A program made the translations under genes and the position numbers. From NCBI RefSeq assembly GCF_000426705.1, contig NZ_KE384556.1, positions 1-56,775 of the forward strand: a stretch of 56,775 bases of DNA. The letters run 5' to 3'. The notes under the pieces were generated by a model that did not search any database, was not told the origin of the DNA, and saw only the letters and a list, made by a program, of their open reading frames with translations. How positions within the stretch are numbered: position 1 is the first letter of the stretch; the number at the start of each line of letters is the position of its first letter. The stretch comes from Spirochaeta cellobiosiphila DSM 17781 (GTDB lineage: Bacteria; Spirochaetota; Spirochaetia; DSM-17781). Below, piece after piece: positions 8,418 to 16,366 of this stretch.

Positions 8418-9203
8418 TTATACATCCTGAATTTTACTTATGGCCTTAAGAACTACCGACTTGGGTAAGAGAGGTAAGAAAAGCAGGCCTAGTCTAAGTC
8501 CGAAGGGCATGACCTTTACATTGAGTTTGCCCTTGACCATACCTCGGTATCCCGCCTGGGCCACTTTTATGGTTTGCAAAGGCTTCTTAAAGGCTATGGT
8601 TTTATCCATTCCTGATTTCTGACCAAATTGGCTTTTTGTAGCTCCGGGCATCAAGGCCGTTACACTAACCCCTGTGCCCCGTAATTCCTCTGCGATGCCG
8701 TTACTGAAGGAAGTCACAAAGGCCTTCGTTGCATAATAGACGGCTTGAAAAGGTCCCGGAGTGAGGGCCGCCATAGAGGATACGTTTAAAACCCGTCCAG
8801 ATTTTCTTTGCACAAAATCCGGTAGGAATAATCGGGTTAAAGCAGCTAAGCTCATCACATTGACCTGGATCATGGACCTATCCGCTTCCCAGTCCCTTTT
8901 ATGGAAGGAGCCTAGGCCTCCAAATCCTGCATTATTGATTAAATAGTCAATGGTAATACCCTTTTCTTTAACACTTGTGTATATGTTTTCAGGACCCTCT
9001 GGTAAGTTCAGATCCTGAAGGATAATCTCGACTTTTACCTGGTATTTTGACTCTATCTCTTCTTTGACTTTATTCAAAGCTTCACCATTACGGGCGACGA
9101 GAACTAAATCACCACCATAACTTGCATGAAGAATCGCCAGCTCCCGCCCAATACCGGAAGAAGCTCCTGTTATTAAGGCCACCTTGCCTTTTGTATTTTC
9201 CAC
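8418..9203 (-). CDS. Short-chain dehydrogenase/reductase (SDR)
   Basis: The 261-residue protein is a classical SDR. It has a cofactor motif TGASSGIG at residues 12-19, NNAG in the middle and the YxxxK catalytic pair in YYATKAF, preceded by the conserved serines of NVSSMAAL. The Arg/Asn residues after the second beta strand (LVARNGEAL) suggest NADP preference. It resembles the DltE/YqjQ-like group of unknown substrate, with a basic hydrophobic C-terminus (RLGLLFLPLLPKSVV) that may touch a membrane. The ribosome site is AGGAGG. It is followed by the C_GCAxxG_C_C gene. Confidence 0.88.
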   Translation of the reverse strand: MENTKGKVALITGASSGIGRELAILHASYGGDLVLVARNGEALNKVKEEIESKYQVKVEIILQDLNLPEGPENIYTSVKEKGITIDYLINNAGFGGLGSFHKRDWEADRSMIQVNVMSLAALTRLFLPDFVQRKSGRVLNVSSMAALTPGPFQAVYYATKAFVTSFSNGIAEELRGTGVSVTALMPGATKSQFGQKSGMDKTIAFKKPLQTIKVAQAGYRGMVKGKLNVKVMPFGLRLGLLFLPLLPKSVVLKAISKIQDV

Positions 9204-9254
9204 ACTAGCCTCCTACTTTAATTATGGAGGTATTATCAGGGAGAGGCAACCAAA

Positions 9255-9746
9255 TTACACACGCCTGCCTAAGACAATCAGGCTTCGTTCCTTATGATCT
9301 AATTCGGCGATATTAGGATAATGGCCCCACTCTTCAAAGCCTGATTTTTTAAACAGCCTTAGGCTTGGTTCATTATGAAGGAAGATAAAACCTAAGATAG
9401 TCTTAATATCATATTGGGGCGCCTTTTCCAGGCTATGCTGGAGGATGGCAGAACCTAAGCCTTTTCCCCTTTGATCCTCATCCAGATAGATACTGATTTC
9501 AACAGTATGTTTATAGGCAGGACGTCCATAGAAGGATTGGAAACTGACCCAGCCTACAATATCTTTCTGATCATTTTCCACGACCCATAAGGGGCGTGTC
9601 CGGGGATTATGCTGATAAAACCAGTCTTCCCGACTGGCCACACTAACCGGTTCAAGATCAGCAGTTACCATTCGAGAGGCGATTGTCGTGTTGTAGATAA
9701 GGACTATAGTTGGAAGGTCAGCTATCAGGGCATCTCTATAGGTCAT
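9255..9746 (-). CDS. GNAT N-acetyltransferase, phosphinothricin-acetyltransferase-like
   Basis: The 163-residue protein opens with RDALIADLPTIVLIYN and contains RGKGLGSAIL, the acetyl-CoA pyrophosphate loop (Q/RxxGxG/A), plus SFYGRPAYKHTVEISIYL. This pattern is typical of the Pat/Bar/YncA group that acetylates amino groups of small molecules such as phosphinothricin or methionine sulfoximine. Its start overlaps the stop of the neighbouring GNAT gene by 4 bp, so the two are translationally coupled. Confidence 0.85.
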   Translation of the reverse strand: MTYRDALIADLPTIVLIYNTTIASRMVTADLEPVSVASREDWFYQHNPRTRPLWVVENDQKDIVGWVSFQSFYGRPAYKHTVEISIYLDEDQRGKGLGSAILQHSLEKAPQYDIKTILGFIFLHNEPSLRLFKKSGFEEWGHYPNIAELDHKERSLIVLGRRV

Positions 9747-10252
9747 AGTTTATATTCCATCAAGTGAAAATCACCTTTTCTAAATCGGGCAATCCCCACC
9801 ATATGATATCCTAACTTAGTGTATAGTCTGATGGCGTAGGGGTTGAGGGTAAAGCAATCCAAACGAACCGTCTCTGTTCCCTTAGCCCTTAGTTCTTCAT
9901 GAATATGCATCATGGTTCGGTATCCCACTTTCTGGTTCTGGAATAGAGGATTGACACATAGACGGTGAATCACAGTGAAGTCACTATGAGGATATTGCCA
10001 TTGCCCTTTGTGATATTCCTCGTCGAATTCCTGATTGAGAACATAAGTGGAGGCAATACGTCCATCAATGCTTACTTTATATAATTGGGATTGTTCCCTA
10101 TCATAGCGGAGCTGCTTCTCATCAGGATAGATATCATCCCATTGGTCGATACCTAAACTAAGCATTTTATTAACCGCCCTTTGGTACAGGGACAAGACCT
10201 CATCCATGTCATCGGCGGTTGCCAGATTATAATCGAGTTCACTCATTACCAT
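9743..10252 (-). CDS. GNAT family N-acetyltransferase
   Basis: This 169-residue protein has GNAT hallmarks: an N-terminal TADDMDEVLSLYQRAV helix, VIHRLCVNPLFQNQKVGYRTM containing the acetyl-CoA loop QNQKVG, and C-terminal NPYAIRLYTKLGYHMVG. The substrate is unknown. The frame starts ATG GTA ATG, and either ATG may be used; the ribosome site is poor (AGG). It lies 23 bp after the hemerythrin gene and overlaps the next GNAT gene by 4 bp. Confidence 0.83.
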   Translation of the reverse strand: MVMSELDYNLATADDMDEVLSLYQRAVNKMLSLGIDQWDDIYPDEKQLRYDREQSQLYKVSIDGRIASTYVLNQEFDEEYHKGQWQYPHSDFTVIHRLCVNPLFQNQKVGYRTMMHIHEELRAKGTETVRLDCFTLNPYAIRLYTKLGYHMVGIARFRKGDFHLMEYKL

Positions 10253-10275
10253 AGAACCTATATTACAATGTCTTT

Positions 10276-10686
10276 TTATTGGACTCCATGGCTTTTGAGA
10301 TGTTCTTCATATTTTTTATCACTCACGGCAATATGATTAAGGAGCCACTCTTTTAGAAAATTCATGACCGACACACTTAATAACATATTGCCTTTATCAA
10401 ATTTCTCTTTAAACTCAGTCACTTTTTTAACAAACTCCTGGTGTTCCTTTTTATGCTCTGTACTTAAGGGATAAGCCGTGGAATCAAACAGCTTTTCCTC
10501 TGTGCTGAAATGGACTTCTGTATATTCTAATAAGCCATTAATTGTTTCCCCTATATGCTCTGTAGCCTTCCCGTCCTTCATATCTTCAAAGAGCTTATTT
10601 AAAATGGTAGCTAACTTTTTATGTTGTGAATCAATAACCCCAATTCCTAAATCATAATCTTTGTTCCAAACGACAAATTCTGTCAT
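10276..10686 (-). CDS. Bacteriohemerythrin
   Basis: This 136-residue single-domain protein keeps all seven di-iron ligands of hemerythrin: His22 (DSQH), His59 and Glu63 (HFSTE), His78 and His82 (HKKEH), His118 and Asp123 (HIAVSD). It binds O2 reversibly in the cytoplasm. In anaerobic or micro-aerophilic bacteria it is thought to buffer or sense oxygen or deliver it to enzymes. A good AGAGGGG ribosome site precedes the ATG. It probably has its own promoter or is read from the AlaX gene 47 bp upstream. Confidence 0.93.
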   Translation of the reverse strand: MTEFVVWNKDYDLGIGVIDSQHKKLATILNKLFEDMKDGKATEHIGETINGLLEYTEVHFSTEEKLFDSTAYPLSTEHKKEHQEFVKKVTEFKEKFDKGNMLLSVSVMNFLKEWLLNHIAVSDKKYEEHLKSHGVQ

Positions 10687-10733
10687 AATCCCCTCTTTCT
10701 ATCCAAGATAAAATAAAGTCTATAAAAGAGAGG

Positions 10734-11375
10734 TCATCTGTCAAATCTAATTTCGATCCGTTCTTTGCCTTTCCCGATGTTTTTACGCTTTAACTTAATC
10801 GGTCCCAGTTCTCCCGTCGATCGAAGATGGGTTCCTCCACAGGGGACTTGTCCAAAACCGTCGATCTTCCAATAGCGTCTTTGTTGTTCTTCATCACTAA
10901 AGGCACTAATAATAGGAAGATTTTGATCCACAAGATTTTGATAGGCTTCTAATAACTTAGGATAAAAGGGAGCTAAACTCTCCTCCCAGAGGAAATCAAT
11001 TCGTGCCTTATCCTGACTGATATGAGCCCCTATCTTTTCTATACCTGGCCAGGTGGAATAACATAACTCAAGGATGATTTCTGCGGCGAAATGGAGACGC
11101 ATAAGAAGATATCTCCTCTCCCAATCGATCTTAACAAGGACCTCATCACCAGGCTTAAAGCTTGGGACTTCTGCTAATTCATAGTAGATATCCCATCCCT
11201 CTTTGCGAGCGGACAACACATTCACCCCACCTATCGTTCCCGTGTCACTTTCCTGTCCTCCGGAAAAAGCATAGAAGATAGTAGAGTCTAATGAGACGGT
11301 TCGCCCTTCTCTGGTTTTTATGGTTGTTAATAATTCTGTTTGATAGGGGTTCTCCCAAAAGACCTTCTGAACCAT
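10734..11375 (-). CDS. Alanyl-tRNA editing protein, AlaX family
   Basis: The 213-residue protein resembles the editing domain of alanyl-tRNA synthetase and should hydrolyse mischarged Ser-tRNA(Ala). The C-terminal metal motif CGGTH (in VPCGGTHLRSTGELG) is intact. The N-terminal metal motif, normally HxxxH, reads HFAAE here, with Glu for the second His. From memory, a bacterial AlaX subgroup shares this HFAAE form together with FYAFSGGQESD and LKRKNIGKGKERIEI, so it is probably a subgroup feature, not damage. It starts 4 bp after the LysM amidase gene and is likely co-transcribed with it. Confidence 0.85.
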   Translation of the reverse strand: MVQKVFWENPYQTELLTTIKTREGRTVSLDSTIFYAFSGGQESDTGTIGGVNVLSARKEGWDIYYELAEVPSFKPGDEVLVKIDWERRYLLMRLHFAAEIILELCYSTWPGIEKIGAHISQDKARIDFLWEESLAPFYPKLLEAYQNLVDQNLPIISAFSDEEQQRRYWKIDGFGQVPCGGTHLRSTGELGPIKLKRKNIGKGKERIEIRFDR

Positions 11376-11379
11376 TTGC

Positions 11380-12918
11380 CTATGAAGAAGAACGGGCCGC
11401 GTAAGCTAAAACACCATTGAGAATCATACTAGCCTGTTCCTCTCTCAAGTGCCAATCTCTGATGGCCCATCCATTCCTGTCAAAATATAGATTCCGGGTT
11501 TCAATCAATACAGCTGCGTCAGCAGGATTATTCCTGAGAACCCGTACTTCCTCTTTGTGGGTAAAGGCCCCTTGTCCCAGATACTCTGTCAGTGTCTGGG
11601 CAAAAGATAAGGAAGTCTTTAATTCCTTACTATTATCTCCATAATAGATTATCGCTGTTGCTTCAGGCAAATTAGGAGAATTATCCGCATGCATACTGAT
11701 ATATAAAGTATGCCGGGAATGACTTTGTGAGAGGTATTTCTTAGCAAGGATTTTCCGTTCTTCTAATCCCTTCGTCCCTCCCCGGGGCCTGAAAGACGTA
11801 TTGTTAGGTCCTCCTAACCAGTTGTAGACTTCATTTTTCTCATGGGTAAAGGGTTTATGCGCAGAGCCATCCCGAATGATATGGTTAGGGCTAATGATTG
11901 TCATATCAACCTGAGCACCATGTAAAGCCAATAGCCTGTACAAACGTAATGACGTATCATAGGCATACTCATCTTCCACGATATAAATAGGCTGACCCAT
12001 CCCGTTAGAACCTTCTACGATGGCCCCGGAATCATACCCCCCATGCCCTGGATCTAATATGATATGCCACCCTTCCAACTCTCTTCCCAGGCTTCTCTCC
12101 GCAGCTATAGACTTTTGGAATTTTCTAATCAGGGAGCTAGCCTGTTCATAGTCATCCTGAAGAGATTGGCTGGGGCTTTCCTGGTAAGAGATAGACAGTT
12201 GATGGTCACTATGAGGTTTGGAATAATAATATTCCCCCAGGGGTTTGATAGAATCACGAGGAGAGGAATAAGTGAGTTTTAGTTTTTGTCCTACATAAAG
12301 AGTGTCAGAACTAAGGTCATTCCATAATCGAAGGGTAGCCATACTGACATTATGACGATGGGCAATACTCCAGAGGGAATCACCAGCTTGTACTACATAT
12401 ATGTCCTTTGCCACCTGGGGAATCTTGAGCTTCATTCCTACTCTCAGGAAGGGAGAATCAAGATGATTTGCCCTTTGAATCTTATCCATAGAGATGTCCC
12501 ATTTATAGGCTAATCCCGATAGGGTATCACCAGCACGAACTTCATATTCATCGTCCTGGGAAGATAAACGGATCTCCTTGCCCACTTGAAGGATATCGTC
12601 ATAAAGGGCATTTGGATTCCCCCTTCGTAGCTCTTCTTGGGAGATATCAAAGGCATAGGAGATAGAGCTTAAGGTATCCCCTTCCTGGATAATGTACTTA
12701 GTATCTTTCTGACTATTAGGTATAAGGATTCGTATACCATCCCTCAGTATATCTTCATCAAAATGATTGATGGCCATAATACGGTCTTGGGAGATGGAAT
12801 AGCGATAGGCGATCTCTGAGAGAGTATCTCCTTGCTGGACAACATATTCCTCACTATAGGCGATAGAAATGATAAACAGGAAAAGGGCACAACCAAGCAG
12901 ATACTTATAGTGATTCAT
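11380..12918 (-). CDS. LysM-containing N-acetylmuramoyl-L-alanine amidase
   Basis: This 512-residue exported protein has a signal peptide (about 1-22). Four LysM repeats follow, each opening with a YVVQQGDTLSEIA-like stretch, at roughly residues 25-67, 73-117, 123-166 and 173-216. A linker leads to an Amidase_3 zinc domain. Its catalytic and zinc residues are visible: His in LDPGHGGYDSGA, Glu in VEDEYAYD, His in SMHADNS and Glu in VLIETRN. It should bind peptidoglycan through LysM and cleave between MurNAc and L-Ala, for growth or daughter-cell separation. The ribosome site before the ATG is weak. It lies 27 bp downstream of a GNAT gene. Confidence 0.92.
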   Translation of the reverse strand: MNHYKYLLGCALFLFIISIAYSEEYVVQQGDTLSEIAYRYSISQDRIMAINHFDEDILRDGIRILIPNSQKDTKYIIQEGDTLSSISYAFDISQEELRRGNPNALYDDILQVGKEIRLSSQDDEYEVRAGDTLSGLAYKWDISMDKIQRANHLDSPFLRVGMKLKIPQVAKDIYVVQAGDSLWSIAHRHNVSMATLRLWNDLSSDTLYVGQKLKLTYSSPRDSIKPLGEYYYSKPHSDHQLSISYQESPSQSLQDDYEQASSLIRKFQKSIAAERSLGRELEGWHIILDPGHGGYDSGAIVEGSNGMGQPIYIVEDEYAYDTSLRLYRLLALHGAQVDMTIISPNHIIRDGSAHKPFTHEKNEVYNWLGGPNNTSFRPRGGTKGLEERKILAKKYLSQSHSRHTLYISMHADNSPNLPEATAIIYYGDNSKELKTSLSFAQTLTEYLGQGAFTHKEEVRVLRNNPADAAVLIETRNLYFDRNGWAIRDWHLREEQASMILNGVLAYAARSSS

Positions 12919-12945
12919 ACATTTTATATCGTATGATTTGATGGA

Positions 12946-13395
12946 TTATTTTAGGACTTTTTTGTAGACAATAGAGTAAGCTTCTTCTGTATAATACTGT
13001 CGTCCTATAGAGATATAACCTCTATTCTCATAGTAAGATTGGTTTATAGAATGAAAGTAAGAAGCTTCTAATTGAACGGACTGAATATCAGCCATCGATT
13101 CTATAGAAGAGAGGACTTGAGACCCTATCCCCTGATTTTGATATTCCGGGAGAATAAAGACCCTTTTTAGTTCACAAACCCTGTCTATAATGCTGTAAAT
13201 AAAGCCACCAATGGGGATATCTTCCCACTCAATAACATAGTAATGATACTGGGATATGGCGAGAAGCTGACTGTCATCACTATCATAGCCCGGTGGTCCG
13301 GCCCCCACCATTTGTTCATCAAAAGCAAAGGCTTCTATCTGTATGGCAGTTAATAAGGAAGCATCAGCGGGAGTGGCTTTTCTATATTTGATCAT
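12946..13395 (-). CDS. GNAT family N-acetyltransferase
   Basis: The protein has a GNAT fold (ATPADASLLTAIQIEAF; RVFILPEYQNQGIGSQVL with acetyl-CoA loop QNQGIG; YYENRGYISIG). A longer frame begins at a GTG at 13407 with no ribosome site; the ATG at 13395 has GTGAG 7 nt before it and gives the usual family start, so I prefer 149 residues. The start lies inside the end of the PocR-AraC gene (stop at 13382), so the two are translationally coupled. The substrate is unknown. Confidence 0.82.
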   Translation of the reverse strand: MIKYRKATPADASLLTAIQIEAFAFDEQMVGAGPPGYDSDDSQLLAISQYHYYVIEWEDIPIGGFIYSIIDRVCELKRVFILPEYQNQGIGSQVLSSIESMADIQSVQLEASYFHSINQSYYENRGYISIGRQYYTEEAYSIVYKKVLK

Positions 13396-14254
13396 TTCGA
13401 TACTCACGGGGAGATTGTTTGAAGTGCTTTTTAAATAATCTGGAAAAATAAAGAGGATCAGAGAAACCTGTTTTCTCTGCCACCTCTGATATGGTCATAT
13501 CCGTAAAGTCCCTGAGCAATTTGGAAGCTTCCTTGATTCGTAATTGTACAATAAGTTGCTTAAAGCTGTGTCCTGTCTTGTTCTTAAGGGCCAGATTAAT
13601 AGTAGAGGGTGATTTATGGAATTTATCCACCAGATCAGACATCTCCACATTGTATAGGTAATTATTTTTTATGTATGCCAGTAATTCATCACCTAATTGG
13701 TTTTGCTTTAAGGCCAGCATATTATTATCTAAAATATAAGAGGTTGTCATTCTGATTAACTGTAAGGCACTCTCTAGCTTTTCCCCGTTATAATGGGGAA
13801 GCTTATTATACTCTTTCTCTAATTGAGTCTTTAAGAAGGACATATTATGAGAGGTGATTTTAAGAGGGAGTTCTTCTTCTGTTCGGAATTGTCCCACCAA
13901 AAAGAATCCAACACATTCTTCATCAAAGATGATAGGAAAGACAGCTTCATGCAAACCGGCATGACATTGGTAATGTATGGTCTCTCCAGAAGCTTTTGCC
14001 TGACTGCAGTAGAATTGATCGTTCTTCACACACTCTTGATACAAACCCAGATTGCTTTGAATGAGCTTGCAATACTGACAGGAAGCTTGGGTGTCCAAGG
14101 GGGCTTTTTCTTCATAATTAACATCAAAGAAGGACATTCTAAAACCAAGAACCTTGGAAATGTTATTGAGAATCTCTAAACCTTCTTTGGATAAAACCAC
14201 ATCTAAGGGATAATTCATGGATATAGTATCAATTGTTTTAATTGATTTGTCCAT
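13382..14254 (-). CDS. AraC-family regulator with PocR ligand-binding domain
   Basis: The 290-residue protein has an N-terminal PocR domain (about 18-165). Its cysteine cluster (CQYCKL, ECVKND, YCSQ) and the YQCHAGLHEAVFPI motif are those of the family; such domains bind small hydrocarbon derivatives or a metal/redox ligand. The C-terminal AraC DNA-binding domain (about 185-288) has two helix-turn-helix units, ending VAEKTGFSDPLYFSRLFKKHFKQSPREYR. The gene is divergent from the sugar nucleotidyltransferase gene across 71 bp and may control it. There is no ribosome site before the ATG at 14254; an in-frame ATG at 14218 is a possible leaderless start. Confidence 0.87.
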   Translation of the reverse strand: MDKSIKTIDTISMNYPLDVVLSKEGLEILNNISKVLGFRMSFFDVNYEEKAPLDTQASCQYCKLIQSNLGLYQECVKNDQFYCSQAKASGETIHYQCHAGLHEAVFPIIFDEECVGFFLVGQFRTEEELPLKITSHNMSFLKTQLEKEYNKLPHYNGEKLESALQLIRMTTSYILDNNMLALKQNQLGDELLAYIKNNYLYNVEMSDLVDKFHKSPSTINLALKNKTGHSFKQLIVQLRIKEASKLLRDFTDMTISEVAEKTGFSDPLYFSRLFKKHFKQSPREYRNDQI

Positions 14255-14325
14255 ATATTAACAGCTTAGCCCATGTTCTTTATCCCTCATTAGACATAGA
14301 TTACCCATAGAATGAGGAGTTTATC

Positions 14326-15225
14326 ATGAATAAAACTGTTGTAGTGATGGCTGCAGGCCTGGGAACAAGATATGGAGGGTTAAAGCAATTAGACATTGTA
14401 GGCCCTACGAATGAAACCATTATCGATTATTCTATGTATGACGCTTATAAAGCTGGTTTTACAAAAGTAGTATTTATTATTCGAGAGGACTTTAAGCAGG
14501 AGTTTATCGAAAAGATTGGATCTAAATATGAAAATCTCATGCAAGTTAATTATGCCAATCAATCCCTTGCTGATACTCCGATCATCATCAAAGACATCGC
14601 CAATATTCGAACAAAACCATGGGGAACGGGACATGCCTTATTAGCCGCACGTCATGTACTGGAAGACCCCTTCTTGATCATCAATGCAGATGACTATTAT
14701 GGAACCAACGCCTTCAAAGCCGCTTCTGATTATATGGAAAATATGAAGGCAAGCCAAATGGAAGCTAGCATGATAGGTTATACCCTCGCTAATACTCTGA
14801 GTGAATATGGAAGCGTGGCTCGGGGCATCTGCTCTATAAATTCTGAGGGAATATTGGAAGACATAGAGGAAACTCTGGGGATCCACCGTAATGAAACTGG
14901 TTCTGTAGTATCACAGGAAGGAAAGATCCTTGATGAACAAGGAATGGTGTCCATGAATATGTGGTTACTAACCCCTCCCTGCCTTAAATTAGGCTCCTCT
15001 TATTTTGAAGACTTTCTAGGTGAGGAAGAGAATCTCAAGAAAAAGGAATTCTACCTCCCTACATTGGTTAAGCGACTGATCGATGAGCAGGGCCTCGTCT
15101 TACCTGTATTGCATAGTCCTGATCAATGGTTTGGAGTGACGTACCGTGAAGACAAACCTATCGTCAAATCACATATCAAGAAACTGATAGACCAGAATAT
15201 CTACCCCTATAAGCTATGGGATTAA
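14326..15225 (+). CDS. Sugar-phosphate nucleotidyltransferase
   Basis: This 299-residue protein has the NTP-transferase signature AAGLGTRYGGLKQ (residues 9-21; the G-x-G-T-R loop binds the nucleotide phosphates) and a metal-binding INADDYYG. It should join a sugar 1-phosphate to UTP (or another NTP) to make a nucleotide sugar and pyrophosphate. The next gene, 16 bp downstream, is an N-acetylhexosamine 1-kinase homologue, so the likely substrate is GlcNAc-1-P or GalNAc-1-P; that is an inference from context. The ribosome site GAGGAG is good. The promoter lies in the 71-bp gap shared with the divergent PocR-AraC gene. Confidence 0.85.
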   Translation: MNKTVVVMAAGLGTRYGGLKQLDIVGPTNETIIDYSMYDAYKAGFTKVVFIIREDFKQEFIEKIGSKYENLMQVNYANQSLADTPIIIKDIANIRTKPWGTGHALLAARHVLEDPFLIINADDYYGTNAFKAASDYMENMKASQMEASMIGYTLANTLSEYGSVARGICSINSEGILEDIEETLGIHRNETGSVVSQEGKILDEQGMVSMNMWLLTPPCLKLGSSYFEDFLGEEENLKKKEFYLPTLVKRLIDEQGLVLPVLHSPDQWFGVTYREDKPIVKSHIKKLIDQNIYPYKLWD

Positions 15226-15241
15226 GAACAGGAGGCTGACA

Positions 15242-16366
15242 ATGACTGATCAAGAAATGAAAGAAATAATAAATCAATTTGTTATCTATGGAGATATTAT
15301 ATCCTTCGCTCCCTATGGTAGCGGTCATATAAATGATACCTATGTGGTGAATACCAACCAGGCAGGAACAGACATACGCTATATCATTCAGCGCATAAAC
15401 ACTAAGGTATTTACCGATCCAGAAGGTCTTATGTCGAATATCAAGCGTATTACTGAGACCCTTCAGAAGGGCTATCAGGACAATGATGTCATAGATAGTT
15501 CGAGAAGAACATTAACGGTCATTCCTTCCAGAGAAGGAAAACCTTATCTGGTTGATCAGACTGGTAATTATTGGAGAATGTACTTATTCATTGAAAAGGC
15601 TTTAGGTTATGATTTTATTGAGAACACAACCCAGGCCTTTGAAGCGGCGAAAAGCTTTGGAGAATACCAGAAGCTTCTAAACGATATGAAAGGAGAACGT
15701 CTGGTTGAGACTATTAAAGACTTTCACAATACTCCTAAACGTTTTGAATACTTTAAGTCCGTATTAGCAAAGGCCAGCTCTCTTAAAAAAGACCAGGCCA
15801 AAGAAGAGATAGACTTCTACCTATCCAGAGAAGAAGAGACCTCTCACCTTATGAATCTCTATAAATCAGGTAAGATTCCTGAAAGGATTACCCATAACGA
15901 TTGTAAACTCAATAATGTGCTCTTAGATGTTCATAACTATAAAGCTATTTGCGTTATTGATTTAGATACAACCATGCCCGGATTAAGTCTCTATGACTTT
16001 GGAGATTTGGTAAGGACATCCGTGGTTCGTGCTCCGGAAGATGAAAAGGATCTGACACAAATAGTGATAGACATGGAAATGTTCAGATCCCTCATTGATG
16101 GCTATCTGATATCCACCTTGTCCTTCCTTAATGAAACAGAGAGAGAGAATCTTGTTTTCGGTGGCAAGATAATGACTTATGAAGTAGGTCTTAGATTCCT
16201 CACAGACTTTTTGGAGGGGGATAAGTATTTTAAAACGTCCTATGAGGAACATAATCTAGTTCGCACAAGAACTCAGATGACCTTAGTCAAAGCTATTGAA
16301 AAATGTCAAAAAGAAATGGAAGCTTATGTGGAGCACCGATACAACAAACTAATAGCAAAGAACTAG
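15242..16366 (+). CDS. N-acetylhexosamine 1-kinase-like phosphotransferase
   Basis: The 374-residue protein is an aminoglycoside-phosphotransferase-fold kinase that closely follows Bifidobacterium NahK from end to end: YGSGHINDTYVV, RYIIQRINTKVF, HNTPKRFEYFK, the catalytic loop THNDCKLNNVL (Asp220), the metal motif VIDLDTTMPG, and C-terminal EEHNLVRTRTQMTLVK. NahK phosphorylates the anomeric position of GlcNAc or GalNAc using ATP. With the upstream nucleotidyltransferase it could turn free HexNAc into UDP-HexNAc. The ribosome site is AGGAGG. The stop codon overlaps, inside a CTAG palindrome, that of the convergent AraC gene. Confidence 0.88.
   Translation: MTDQEMKEIINQFVIYGDIISFAPYGSGHINDTYVVNTNQAGTDIRYIIQRINTKVFTDPEGLMSNIKRITETLQKGYQDNDVIDSSRRTLTVIPSREGKPYLVDQTGNYWRMYLFIEKALGYDFIENTTQAFEAAKSFGEYQKLLNDMKGERLVETIKDFHNTPKRFEYFKSVLAKASSLKKDQAKEEIDFYLSREEETSHLMNLYKSGKIPERITHNDCKLNNVLLDVHNYKAICVIDLDTTMPGLSLYDFGDLVRTSVVRAPEDEKDLTQIVIDMEMFRSLIDGYLISTLSFLNETERENLVFGGKIMTYEVGLRFLTDFLEGDKYFKTSYEEHNLVRTRTQMTLVKAIEKCQKEMEAYVEHRYNKLIAKN

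Noticed and set aside
10734-11375. Damaged zinc site in the AlaX-type protein (HxxxE in place of HxxxH)
   Set aside because: The same HFAAE pattern is, to my memory, standard for this bacterial AlaX subgroup and the rest of the protein is intact.
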